64,000 nt of DNA from Pseudomonas sp. GM18 (GTDB taxonomy: Bacteria > Pseudomonadota > Gammaproteobacteria > Pseudomonadales > Pseudomonadaceae), in contig NZ_AKJT01000069.1 of assembly GCF_000282195.1 (NCBI RefSeq), positions 62,001 through 126,000 of the forward strand. The letters run 5' to 3'. This document shows positions 31,585 to 39,122 of this stretch, piece after piece. How positions within the stretch are numbered: the stretch's first letter is position 1; every line of letters begins with the position of its first letter. The notes under the pieces are model-generated. The model did no database searches, was not told where the DNA came from, and worked only from the letters and a program-made list of their open reading frames with translations. The position numbers and the translations under genes were made by a program.

Positions 31585-31614
31585 AAAAAAGCCGCCCTCA
31601 AAGGGCGGCTTTCT
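31585..31614. terminator. Bidirectional terminator between DUF1493 gene and pckA
   Basis: An AAGCCGCCCT/AGGGCGGCTT stem has an A-run on the left and a T-rich right side, between convergent genes ending at 31485 and 31639. Confidence 0.85.
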
Positions 31615-31638
31615 CTTAACTCAAACCACTACCGATTC

Positions 31639-33180
31639 TTACAACTTCGGCCCAGCAGCCTTGATCGCGTCGCTCACGTCGAACTTCTTGAAGTTCTCAA
31701 CAAACAACCCCGCCAGTGCCTTGGCGGCTTCATCATAAGCAGCCTTGTCAGCCCAGGTGTTACGTGGGTTCAACAGGCCAGTCTCAACGCCCGGCACAGC
31801 CAATGGCACGTCAAGGTTGATGGTGTCCAGGTGTTCGGTCTCGGCACCGATCAACGCGCCGCTCTGGATCGCTGCGATTACGCCGCGGGTGGTCGGGATG
31901 TTGAAGCGTTTGCCGACGCCGTAGCCGCCGCCGGTCCAGCCGGTGTTGACCAGGTAGACCTTGGAGCCGAAGCCGCGGATGCGTTTGATCAGCAGTTCTG
32001 CGTATTCGCCAGCCGGACGCGGGAAGAACGGTGCGCCGAAGCAGGTGGAGAAGGTCGACTTGATGCCGCTGCCGGAACCCATTTCGGTCGAGCCCACCAG
32101 TGCGGTGTAGCCAGACAGGAAGTGGTACGCCGCTTGTTCTTCATTGAGGATCGACACTGGCGGCAGCACGCCGGTCAGGTCGCAGGTCAGGAAGATCACT
32201 GCGTTTGGCTCGCCGCCCAGGTTCTTCTCGGAACGCTTGGCTACGTGCTCCAGCGGGTAGGCGGCGCGGCTGTTCTGGGTCAGGCTGACATCGGTGTAGT
32301 CGGCGTGCTTGGCGTCGTCGATAACAACGTTTTCCAGGACTGCGCCGTGTTTGATGGCTTTCCAGATGACCGGCTCGTTCTTCTCGGACAGGTCGATGCA
32401 CTTGGCATAGCAACCGCCTTCGATGTTGAACACTACGCCCTCGCCCCAGCCGTGTTCGTCGTCACCGATCAGGTAACGGCTTTCGTCGGCGGACAGGGTG
32501 GTCTTGCCGGTGCCGGACAGACCGAAGAACAGGGTCACGTCGCCCGCTTCGCCGATGTTGGCGGCACAGTGCATTGGCAGCACGTCGGCGGCCGGCAGCA
32601 GGAAATTCTGCACCGAGAACATGGCTTTCTTCATTTCACCGGCGTAGCGCATGCCGGCGAGCAGCACTTTCTTCTGCGCGAAGTTGATGATCACGCAGCC
32701 GTCGGAGTTGGTGCCGTCACGCTCTGGAACGCACTCGAAGTTGGCAACGTTGAGGACTTGCCACTCGTCACGGCCAGCCGGGTTGTACTGGGCCGGGTTG
32801 ATGAACAGGCAACGGCCGAACAGGTTCTGCCAGGCGGTCTGGGTGGTCATCTTCACGGCCAAGTAGTGCTCTTCAGCCGAACCTACGTGCACGTGGGAAA
32901 CGAAATGCTCTTGCGCGTTGTTGAACGCCTCGACGCGAGCCCACAGGGCATCGAACTTGTCGGCCGGGAACTTGCGGTTGATCGGGCCCCAGGCAATAGC
33001 GGCCTGGGTGGTCGGCTCTTCAACGATGAAACGATCGACTGGCGAACGGCCGGTACGGTGACCGGTGCGAACAACCAGCGCGCCGGTATCGGCAAGCTCG
33101 CCTTCACCGCGATTCAGGGCTTGTTTAACCAGATCATCAACACTCAGATCGGTGTACACGGCGTTATTGGCTTGCGTCAT
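31639..33180 (-). CDS. pckA: Phosphoenolpyruvate carboxykinase (ATP)
   Basis: A 513-residue ATP-type PEPCK that makes phosphoenolpyruvate from oxaloacetate at the entry to gluconeogenesis. The kinase-1a loop FFGLSGTGKTTLSADE, the kinase-2 region around IGDDEHGWGEGVVFNIEGGCYAK, and the substrate block TGRSPVDRFIVEEP are all present, as is the C-terminal adenine-binding region VNTGWTGGGYGVGKRFNIPTTR. GGGGAA precedes the ATG at 33180. It is followed by its own terminator. The 179 bases upstream to hslO hold the promoter. Its position next to hslO matches other Pseudomonas genomes. Confidence 0.98.
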   Translation of the reverse strand: MTQANNAVYTDLSVDDLVKQALNRGEGELADTGALVVRTGHRTGRSPVDRFIVEEPTTQAAIAWGPINRKFPADKFDALWARVEAFNNAQEHFVSHVHVGSAEEHYLAVKMTTQTAWQNLFGRCLFINPAQYNPAGRDEWQVLNVANFECVPERDGTNSDGCVIINFAQKKVLLAGMRYAGEMKKAMFSVQNFLLPAADVLPMHCAANIGEAGDVTLFFGLSGTGKTTLSADESRYLIGDDEHGWGEGVVFNIEGGCYAKCIDLSEKNEPVIWKAIKHGAVLENVVIDDAKHADYTDVSLTQNSRAAYPLEHVAKRSEKNLGGEPNAVIFLTCDLTGVLPPVSILNEEQAAYHFLSGYTALVGSTEMGSGSGIKSTFSTCFGAPFFPRPAGEYAELLIKRIRGFGSKVYLVNTGWTGGGYGVGKRFNIPTTRGVIAAIQSGALIGAETEHLDTINLDVPLAVPGVETGLLNPRNTWADKAAYDEAAKALAGLFVENFKKFDVSDAIKAAGPKL

Positions 33181-33359
33181 GAGGTTCCCCGTCGGCCAGT
33201 GGCCGAGTGCTCCAAACGTTTTGTAGTAGAAAGTCGTGCACTACTACCGCGAAAAAAGTGGGCCGGATTATGCCAGAAAAGCCCAAAAAGTGTAGGGCCC
33301 TCCCGTCAGAACGGCGTTATTCCGGCGTTAAGCAGTGAATTTACCTGCGCTGAAGCGTT

Positions 33360-34262
33360 TTAGTGACGGGTATCTGACGGCGTATCAACCCCGGCACCGG
33401 CGAATAATTGGGTGATATCGGCCGCGTCGAACAGGTAGCGCTCGTTGCAAAACTGGCAATCGACCTCGATGCGGCCGCCATGTTCGACGACCAGTTTCTG
33501 AGCATCTTCCAGACCCAGACTGACCAGCGCATTGCCCGAGCGTTCCCGGGAGCAACTGCAATGGAAGCGCAGTTTCTGCACATCGAACAGACGCACTTGC
33601 TCTTCGTGGTACAGGCGATGGAGCACGGTTTCGTTGTCCAGGCTCAGCAATTCGTCGGCGGTCAGGGTGCTGGCAAGGGCGGTGATGTGCTGCCAACTGG
33701 CGGCGCGATCTTCTTCATCTTTCAAACGGTCGGCAGGCAATTGCTGCAACAGCAAGCCACGGGCACGACGGCCGTCGGCGTACAGCTTGAAGCGGGTGCC
33801 AACCTGCTGCGACATGACGAAATAGTTGGTGAAGCAATCGGACAGGGTTTCGCCGTCGAGATCGACGATGCCCTGATAGCGCTGGCCTTGAGTCGGGTCG
33901 ACCGTCAGCGCCAACACGCCATTGGGCATCAGGTCGGCGAGCGTCGCATCAGGCGCGATCTGCTCGGCGTCGTAACGGGCCAGGCCGCGAATTTCGCGCT
34001 CGCTGGAGCACTCGATCATCAGCATCGGCACCGGGCCTTCGGAACGGGCCTGAAGAATCAGCAAGCCATCGAACTTCAAGGTGCCTACCAGCAACGCTGC
34101 AGCCGCCATCAGCTCGCCCAGCAGTTGCGCGACCGGCTCCGGATAGGTGTGTTTGGCGAGGACTTCGGCATAGCTACGCTCCAATGCCACCAGTTCGCCG
34201 CGGGTGTCGCTGTCATCGAAGATGAAGCGTTGGGTGTAGTCGGTATCCGGTAGATCGGTCAT
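33360..34262 (-). CDS. hslO: Redox-regulated chaperone Hsp33
   Basis: A 300-residue Hsp33. The C-terminal zinc/redox switch is seen as HCSCSRE and VDCQFCNERY, which give the four cysteines that release zinc and form disulfides under oxidative stress. The N-terminal domain has EPVAQLLGELMAAAALL and the central QRYQGIVDLDGETLSDCFTNYF block. The ATG at 34262 is preferred; in-frame TTG at 34289 is possible, but neither has a strong Shine-Dalgarno. It is cytoplasmic and prevents aggregation of unfolding proteins. hslR lies upstream on the same strand, 244 bases away. Confidence 0.97.
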   Translation of the reverse strand: MTDLPDTDYTQRFIFDDSDTRGELVALERSYAEVLAKHTYPEPVAQLLGELMAAAALLVGTLKFDGLLILQARSEGPVPMLMIECSSEREIRGLARYDAEQIAPDATLADLMPNGVLALTVDPTQGQRYQGIVDLDGETLSDCFTNYFVMSQQVGTRFKLYADGRRARGLLLQQLPADRLKDEEDRAASWQHITALASTLTADELLSLDNETVLHRLYHEEQVRLFDVQKLRFHCSCSRERSGNALVSLGLEDAQKLVVEHGGRIEVDCQFCNERYLFDAADITQLFAGAGVDTPSDTRH

Positions 34263-34506
34263 AGGTCTGGGTATCTGAAGTGGTGACAAAAAAGGTTACA
34301 AAAAATGAAATGCGCGCCGTAGCGACACTTTTGGGGTGCAAGCTTAGCCATAGCGGCATTTTATGAACAATTCGGGGTTGTTCCAAGCAAGGTCAAACCT
34401 CGGTTTTCGACGAGCGGTGCTTTCACCTGCGAAATGCGCCGTTGGCGAATATCCCCCATATGGCTGCACAGGCAGGCGATTACAAGTCTGCGCCCGACGG
34501 CCGTCA

Positions 34507-34914
34507 CTACTCGTCGTTGCTGTTGCCGCGAAACTTGAACAAATCCCGGCGCTGTTTCTTGCTCGGTTTGCCGTCGGTGCTCACGCCCAATGCCCCGGCC
34601 TTGCGCATGGCCGCCGCCGCTTCGCGCTTGGCAATGCTGGCTTCGGTTTCGGCATACAGGGCCTGAGCTTCCGGCGCGCCACGACGCACGATCGACAACG
34701 CCTGGACCACCACCGTGCGTTCCTCGAAGCCGGCACGGATCTGAAACTCGTCACCGACCCTCGGCTCCTTGCCTGGCTTGCAGCGCTCGCCCCGGCAATG
34801 CACCTTGCCGCTTTCAATCGCGGCCTTGGCCAAGGCACGTGTTTTATAAAAACGCGCAGCCCACAACCATTTATCGAGACGGACCTTGTCGTCCTCTTCG
34901 CTTTTTTGTGCCAT
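34507..34914 (-). CDS. hslR: Heat shock protein 15, S4-domain RNA-binding protein
   Basis: A 135-residue protein with an N-terminal S4 RNA-binding domain (VRLDKWLWAARFYKTRALAKAAIESGKVHCRGE) and a basic tail ending KPSKKQRRDLFKFRGNSNDE. Hsp15 binds stalled 50S subunits carrying nascent chains and returns them to the ribosome cycle. The length matches the family. It lies in the conserved hslR-hslO-pckA order. Divergent from rimB, with 213 bases between that should hold both promoters. Confidence 0.93.
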   Translation of the reverse strand: MAQKSEEDDKVRLDKWLWAARFYKTRALAKAAIESGKVHCRGERCKPGKEPRVGDEFQIRAGFEERTVVVQALSIVRRGAPEAQALYAETEASIAKREAAAAMRKAGALGVSTDGKPSKKQRRDLFKFRGNSNDE

Positions 34915-35127
34915 TGGATGACCTCATTCTGAAATATCGATGAACTGTACTACCGTTTCTGTCGTGCCATGAATCACAACGCCGTGGATTAGAATGCAGG
35001 CATTCCCCCCTGTTTGAGGGACGAAAATCCGGGCCGTAGATATCTGTCGCCTTTTACCCATTATTCTGCGTGAATACCGCGAATTCGGCCGCACACGGCC
35101 TGAGCGGTTTTTGCCGGTTGAGCACTT

Positions 35128-35607
35128 TTGAAGACATTTGATCATTTGACCGTTATCGGTCTGCGCGAGTGGGTGGCGCTCCCGGATTTGGGAGTCGCGG
35201 GCCTTCGGGCAAAAATCGACACCGGCGCCAGCACCTCCAGCCTGCATGCCACCGACATCGAGCCATTCGAGCGCGATGGGGAACAGTGGGTGCGCTTCAC
35301 CGCGCACCTGGGCACGGTGGTGCAATTGCGGCACCGGCGCTGCGAAGCACCGCTGGTGACGATGAAAACCATTAAAAGCTCCAACGGCCACGCGCAGATG
35401 CGCTATGTGGTCAGCACCACCCTGGCCCTCGGTGATCGGGTCTGGCGGGTCGAGTTCACCCTCGCCTGCCGCAAATCCATGCGTTATCGCCTGTTACTCG
35501 GTTCCAAAGCCCTGATCGACGGCCAGTTGGTGGTCAATCCGGGCACCAAATATGTACAAGACAAGCCGGTGTTCCCGGTATCTACCTTCTCCACAGGTGT
35601 TGCATGA
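35128..35607 (+). CDS. rimB: RimB-like retropepsin-type zinc/aspartic protease
   Basis: A 159-residue protein of the bacterial retropepsin-like family (annotated as ATP-dependent zinc protease). The aspartic protease signature KIDTGASTSSLHA is near residue 30, and the end strand LLLGSKALIDGQLVVNPG completes the fold. In Pseudomonas the homologue next to RimK is called RimB and affects RimK-dependent modification of ribosomal protein S6. The reading frame offers only a TTG at 35128 as a sensible start. The next ATG is 73 codons in, past the active site. Its stop overlaps the rimK ATG (ATGA), so the two are coupled. Confidence 0.85.
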   Translation: MKTFDHLTVIGLREWVALPDLGVAGLRAKIDTGASTSSLHATDIEPFERDGEQWVRFTAHLGTVVQLRHRRCEAPLVTMKTIKSSNGHAQMRYVVSTTLALGDRVWRVEFTLACRKSMRYRLLLGSKALIDGQLVVNPGTKYVQDKPVFPVSTFSTGVA

Positions 35608-36509
35608 AGATCGCTGTGCTGTCGCGGAACCCGCGTCTGTATTCCACCCGTCGTCTGGTCGAAGCCGGTATAGAGCGTGGCCATGAAATGGTGGTGATCG
35701 ACACGCTGCGCGCCTACATGAACATTGCCAGTCACAAGCCGCAAATCCACTACCGCGGCAAACCGCTGGAGGGTTTCGATGCGGTGATCCCGCGGATCGG
35801 CGCATCGGTCACGTTTTATGGCTGCGCGGTGCTGCGCCAATTCGAAATGATGGGGGTGTTTCCGCTCAACGAATCGGTGGCCATCGCCCGTTCGCGAGAC
35901 AAACTGCGTTCCCTGCAATTGCTGTCGCGCCGGGGGATCGGTTTGCCGGTCACCGGTTTTGCGCACTCCCCGGATGACATTCCCGACTTGATCGAGATGG
36001 TCAACGGCGCGCCGCTGGTGATCAAGGTGCTGGAAGGCACCCAGGGCATCGGCGTGGTGCTATGTGAAACGGCCACGGCGGCGGAATCGGTGATCGAGGC
36101 CTTCATGGGCTTGAAGCAGAACATCATGGTTCAGGAGTACATCAAGGAAGCCGGCGGCGCAGACATTCGCTGTTTCGTGGTCGGTGACAAGGTGATCGCG
36201 GCGATGAAGCGCCAGGCCAAGCCGGGGGAGTTTCGCTCCAACCTGCATCGTGGTGGCAGTGCGAGCCTGATCAAGATCACCCCGGAAGAACGCATGACCG
36301 CGTTGCGTGCAGCGAAGGTCATGGGTTTGGCGGTGGCGGGTGTGGATATCCTGCGTTCCAATCATGGGCCGCTGGTGATGGAAGTGAACTCGTCGCCGGG
36401 GCTGGAAGGGATTGAAACCACCACCGGGAAGAACGTGGCGGGGATCATCATTGAGCATCTGGAGAAGAATGGCGGGCCGAATATGACGCGGACCAAAGGT
36501 AAGGGTTGA
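35604..36509 (+). CDS. rimK: Ribosomal protein S6 glutamate ligase RimK
   Basis: A 301-residue ATP-grasp enzyme that adds glutamate residues to the C-terminus of ribosomal protein S6. Family blocks: MKIAVLSRNPRLYSTRRLVEA, the ATP-binding PLVIKVLEGTQGIGVVLCE, QEYIKEAGGADIRCFVVGD, and the metal-binding end VMEVNSSPGLEGIE. The length is standard. It starts within the stop of rimB, forming a rimBK operon; rimA, described in some fluorescens strains, is not seen here. The modification tunes translation output and has been linked to niche adaptation in fluorescens-group strains. Confidence 0.97.
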   Translation: MKIAVLSRNPRLYSTRRLVEAGIERGHEMVVIDTLRAYMNIASHKPQIHYRGKPLEGFDAVIPRIGASVTFYGCAVLRQFEMMGVFPLNESVAIARSRDKLRSLQLLSRRGIGLPVTGFAHSPDDIPDLIEMVNGAPLVIKVLEGTQGIGVVLCETATAAESVIEAFMGLKQNIMVQEYIKEAGGADIRCFVVGDKVIAAMKRQAKPGEFRSNLHRGGSASLIKITPEERMTALRAAKVMGLAVAGVDILRSNHGPLVMEVNSSPGLEGIETTTGKNVAGIIIEHLEKNGGPNMTRTKGKG

Positions 36510-36515
36510 GCCTGA

Positions 36516-36588
36516 AAAGATCGCAGCCTCGCTTCGCTCGACAGCTCCTACAGGATTGATCGTTCCCACGCTCTGCGTGGGAACGATC
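36516..36588. repeat. Two adjacent REP elements of different type
   Basis: 36516-36553 is a single copy of the GATCGCAGCCTCG...GACAGCTCCTACA element seen as a pair at 15052. 36558-36588 is a minimal GATCGTTCCCACGCTCTGCG palindrome of the second type. They fill the space between convergent rimK and envZ. Confidence 0.85.
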
Positions 36589-36591
36589 GGG

Positions 36592-37905
36592 TCAAACCGC
36601 ATCCCGCGGCAACATCAACCCAAGCGGCAACCGCACCCGTGCTTCCAGCCCACCACCGGAGCGGTTGCGCAGCTCGACATTGCCGCCATGCATCGAGGCG
36701 ATCCGCTTCACGATCGCCAGCCCCAACCCGGTGCCCTTCCCGCCCCGGGCCCGATCACCACGGGTGAACGGGTTGAAAATCGCCTCCAGCTCCGACGGAT
36801 CGATCCCCGCGCCACGGTCCATGACACTCAGCACCACATACGGCGCACTGGTATCCCCGGACACATAAGCCGCCACTTCCACTCCGCTGCCAGCGTGATG
36901 CAGGGCATTACCGATCAGGTTGTTCAGCAGCCGCTTCATCGACACCCGACGCAACGGGAACGGCTGGATCGGTTCCAGGCGCAAGTGCACTTTTTCTTCG
37001 TTCTGGTTGTACGGCGCGGCGACTTCGCGAACCAGATCGCTCAGGTCCACTTCTTCCACCAACTCGTCACGACCGTCGCGAATGAAGGCCAGGAACTGGT
37101 CAAGAATCGCGTCCATGTCTTCGATATCGCGGATCATGTCGTCCGTCAGGTCGCTGTGATCACCCATCAGTTCCAGGGACAGCCGCAAACGGGTCAGCGG
37201 CGTGCGCAGGTCGTGGGACACCCCGGCCAGCATCAGCTCACGCTCGCGCCCCGCCTGTTCGACGTCTTCGGCCATCTGGTTGAAGGCGCGATAGACCTCG
37301 GTCATTTCACTCGGCGTATCGCTGATCGGCAGACGCACACTGCGGCCCTGACCGAGTTGCCGCGCGGCATAGACCAGACGTTTCAACGGTTGATTGAGCT
37401 GGCTGACGAAAATCCACGCCGAGGCGGTGGATAGCAGACCAATGGCGAGGAACCAGCCGAGCACGTTCCAGATTTTCTGGCCGCGCAACGGATGCGGGTA
37501 CAGCGGCACTTTCAGCCAGCCATCGCCCAGGCTGGGCGCCCGGACCCACAGCGCCGGTGGCGAGTGCATGCGTAATCGTACTTCGGTGTCGGCGCCCAGT
37601 TCGGCCTGCATCTGTCGCTGGTAGATCTCGCTATATGGCCAGTGCTGCTCGCCTTCCGGCACACCGGCGCCCACCACCCGGATCAGGGTCGCGGCATCGG
37701 CAATCTTCGCGCGATTCTCTTCATCGGCGGCCCAATAGGCGCGCAGCGTCAGGGCGACGCCGTGACTGTATTGGCGATCCACCAGCACGTCTTCGTTCAT
37801 CAACAGATAAACCAGGGTCAGCGCCTTGGAGAACAGGACGACGATCAGCACCAGCCACAGGGTGCGGGAGAAGAAGCTCTGGGGGAACCAAACAGGGGTT
37901 TTCAT
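36592..37905 (-). CDS. amgS: EnvZ/AmgS-type sensor histidine kinase
   Basis: A 437-residue membrane kinase. TM1 is at about residues 14-36 and TM2 at about 147-168, with a 110-residue periplasmic domain between. A HAMP domain follows (QLNQPLKRLVYAARQLGQGR). The phospho-acceptor is H231 (MLAGVSHDLRTPLTRLRLSLEL). The ATPase has NNLIGNALHHA, VMDRGAGI and GKGTGLGLAIVKRIA. In P. aeruginosa the equivalent pair next to tex is AmgRS, which handles membrane stress caused by aminoglycosides. The older name is EnvZ. It lies downstream of the regulator on the same strand, with a degenerate REP between. Confidence 0.93.
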   Translation of the reverse strand: MKTPVWFPQSFFSRTLWLVLIVVLFSKALTLVYLLMNEDVLVDRQYSHGVALTLRAYWAADEENRAKIADAATLIRVVGAGVPEGEQHWPYSEIYQRQMQAELGADTEVRLRMHSPPALWVRAPSLGDGWLKVPLYPHPLRGQKIWNVLGWFLAIGLLSTASAWIFVSQLNQPLKRLVYAARQLGQGRSVRLPISDTPSEMTEVYRAFNQMAEDVEQAGRERELMLAGVSHDLRTPLTRLRLSLELMGDHSDLTDDMIRDIEDMDAILDQFLAFIRDGRDELVEEVDLSDLVREVAAPYNQNEEKVHLRLEPIQPFPLRRVSMKRLLNNLIGNALHHAGSGVEVAAYVSGDTSAPYVVLSVMDRGAGIDPSELEAIFNPFTRGDRARGGKGTGLGLAIVKRIASMHGGNVELRNRSGGGLEARVRLPLGLMLPRDAV

Positions 37906-37922
37906 GGGTAACCGCTACACAC

Positions 37923-38012
37923 TTGCAGGAGCGAGCGATGCTCGCATATTGCGGATCGCGAGTCTGCGGGAAAGGTCATCCGACCCTTTACCCGCAGGAC
38001 CCGCTCCTACAA
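37923..38012. repeat. Degenerate REP element (CTTGCAGGAGCG / CGCTCCTACAA arms)
   Basis: Outer arms like TGCAGGAGCGAG and CCCGCTCCTACA and an inner TCTGCGGG/CCCGCAGGA pair form an imperfect hairpin between the amgR and amgS genes. It differs from the two other REP types in the window. Confidence 0.6.
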
Positions 38013-38020
38013 ATCACCGA

Positions 38021-38761
38021 TCACTTCGTGGCGGCGCCATCCGGAACGAACACGTAGCCCACGCCCCAGACGGTCTGGATGTAGCGCGGTTTGGACGGAT
38101 CGGGCTCGATCATCCGGCGCAGACGGGAGATCTGCACGTCGATGGAACGCTCCAGGGCATCCCACTCGCGGCCACGAGCCAGGTTCATCAGCTTGTCGCG
38201 GGTCAGCGGTTGACGGGCGTTCATGACCAGGGCCTTGAGCACCGCGAACTCACCGGTGGTGAGCATGTGCACTTTGTCGCCACGCTTGAGTTCGCGGGTG
38301 GCCAGGGACAGCTCGTAGTCACCGAAGGTCACGCTTTCGTCTTCGCTGCCCGGTGCACCCGGCACCGGTGCTGCCTGGCGCCGCAGCACCGCTTTGACCC
38401 GGGCCATCAGCTCGTCCGGGTTGAACGGCTTGGCCAGGTAATCGTCGGCGCCCAGCTCCAGGCCCTTGATGCGGCTCAGCTCGTCGCCCTTGGCGGTGAG
38501 CATGATGATTGGAATCTGATTGTTCGCCGTGCGCAGGCGGCGGCAGGCGGTCAGGCCGTCTTCGCCGGGCAGCATCAGGTCGAGGACGACCAGGTTGAAC
38601 ACTTCACGCGCCAGCAGGCGGTCCATTTGTTCGGTGTTCGGGACGGCGCGGGCACGGTAGCCCTTGCTGACGAAAAAGCGTTCCAGCAGGCTGCTCAGCC
38701 CAGGATCGTCGTCAACGATAAGAATTTTTTCGCCTTCAGCAGTTTGTGCAGTGCTGCTCAT
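38021..38761 (-). CDS. amgR: OmpR/AmgR-type response regulator
   Basis: A 246-residue OmpR-family regulator. The receiver domain has the acidic pair DDDP and phospho-acceptor D61 (LVVLDLMLPGEDGL), then the conserved lysine in DDYLAKPFNPDEL. The C-terminal winged helix shows LTTGEFAVLKALVMNARQPLTRDKLMNLARGR and WGVGYVFVPDG. AAGGAG stands before the ATG. It is phosphorylated by the kinase encoded 115 bases downstream. It is also named ompR; I use the Pseudomonas name because of the tex neighbour. Confidence 0.95.
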   Translation of the reverse strand: MSSTAQTAEGEKILIVDDDPGLSSLLERFFVSKGYRARAVPNTEQMDRLLAREVFNLVVLDLMLPGEDGLTACRRLRTANNQIPIIMLTAKGDELSRIKGLELGADDYLAKPFNPDELMARVKAVLRRQAAPVPGAPGSEDESVTFGDYELSLATRELKRGDKVHMLTTGEFAVLKALVMNARQPLTRDKLMNLARGREWDALERSIDVQISRLRRMIEPDPSKPRYIQTVWGVGYVFVPDGAATK

Positions 38762-38907
38762 TGGATGCTCCTTTGATCTCGGCGCGCATTATGGCGTAGC
38801 TGCCGTTATACGCACCGAGTGCATTGTTAGCAGATTTTTCCTTCACCGCCAGAAAACCAGTCTTTTCGCCTACAGCCTGCAATGCCCCCGAATGACAGAA
38901 CGCTGGT

Positions 38908-38913
38908 TATAAT
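38908..38913 (+). promoter_or_regulatory. Possible -10 box of the tex promoter
   Basis: A perfect TATAAT occurs in GGTTATAATGCG, about 210 bases before the tex start. No good -35 is seen at 17 bases. If used, it gives a long tex leader. The rest of the 361-base gap between amgR and tex shows no convincing gene. Confidence 0.35.
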
Positions 38914-39122
38914 GCGCGGCCTTTTGTGTCAGGCAACGTCTGATCGTTATTGCCGGTAACCACTTTTTATTTTCATGGCGCTGGCAGTAATTGTTCGATT
39001 TCACGGGTCAACGGCAAGCCTGTTGATCCAGGTAGCGGCGCTCGCCAGGCCGCTCAACCAGACTCGCGAAGGCCCTATTTCCGCGCCTGCGAGCCTGCTT
39101 TCACAATTTGTCAGGTGGTTTT

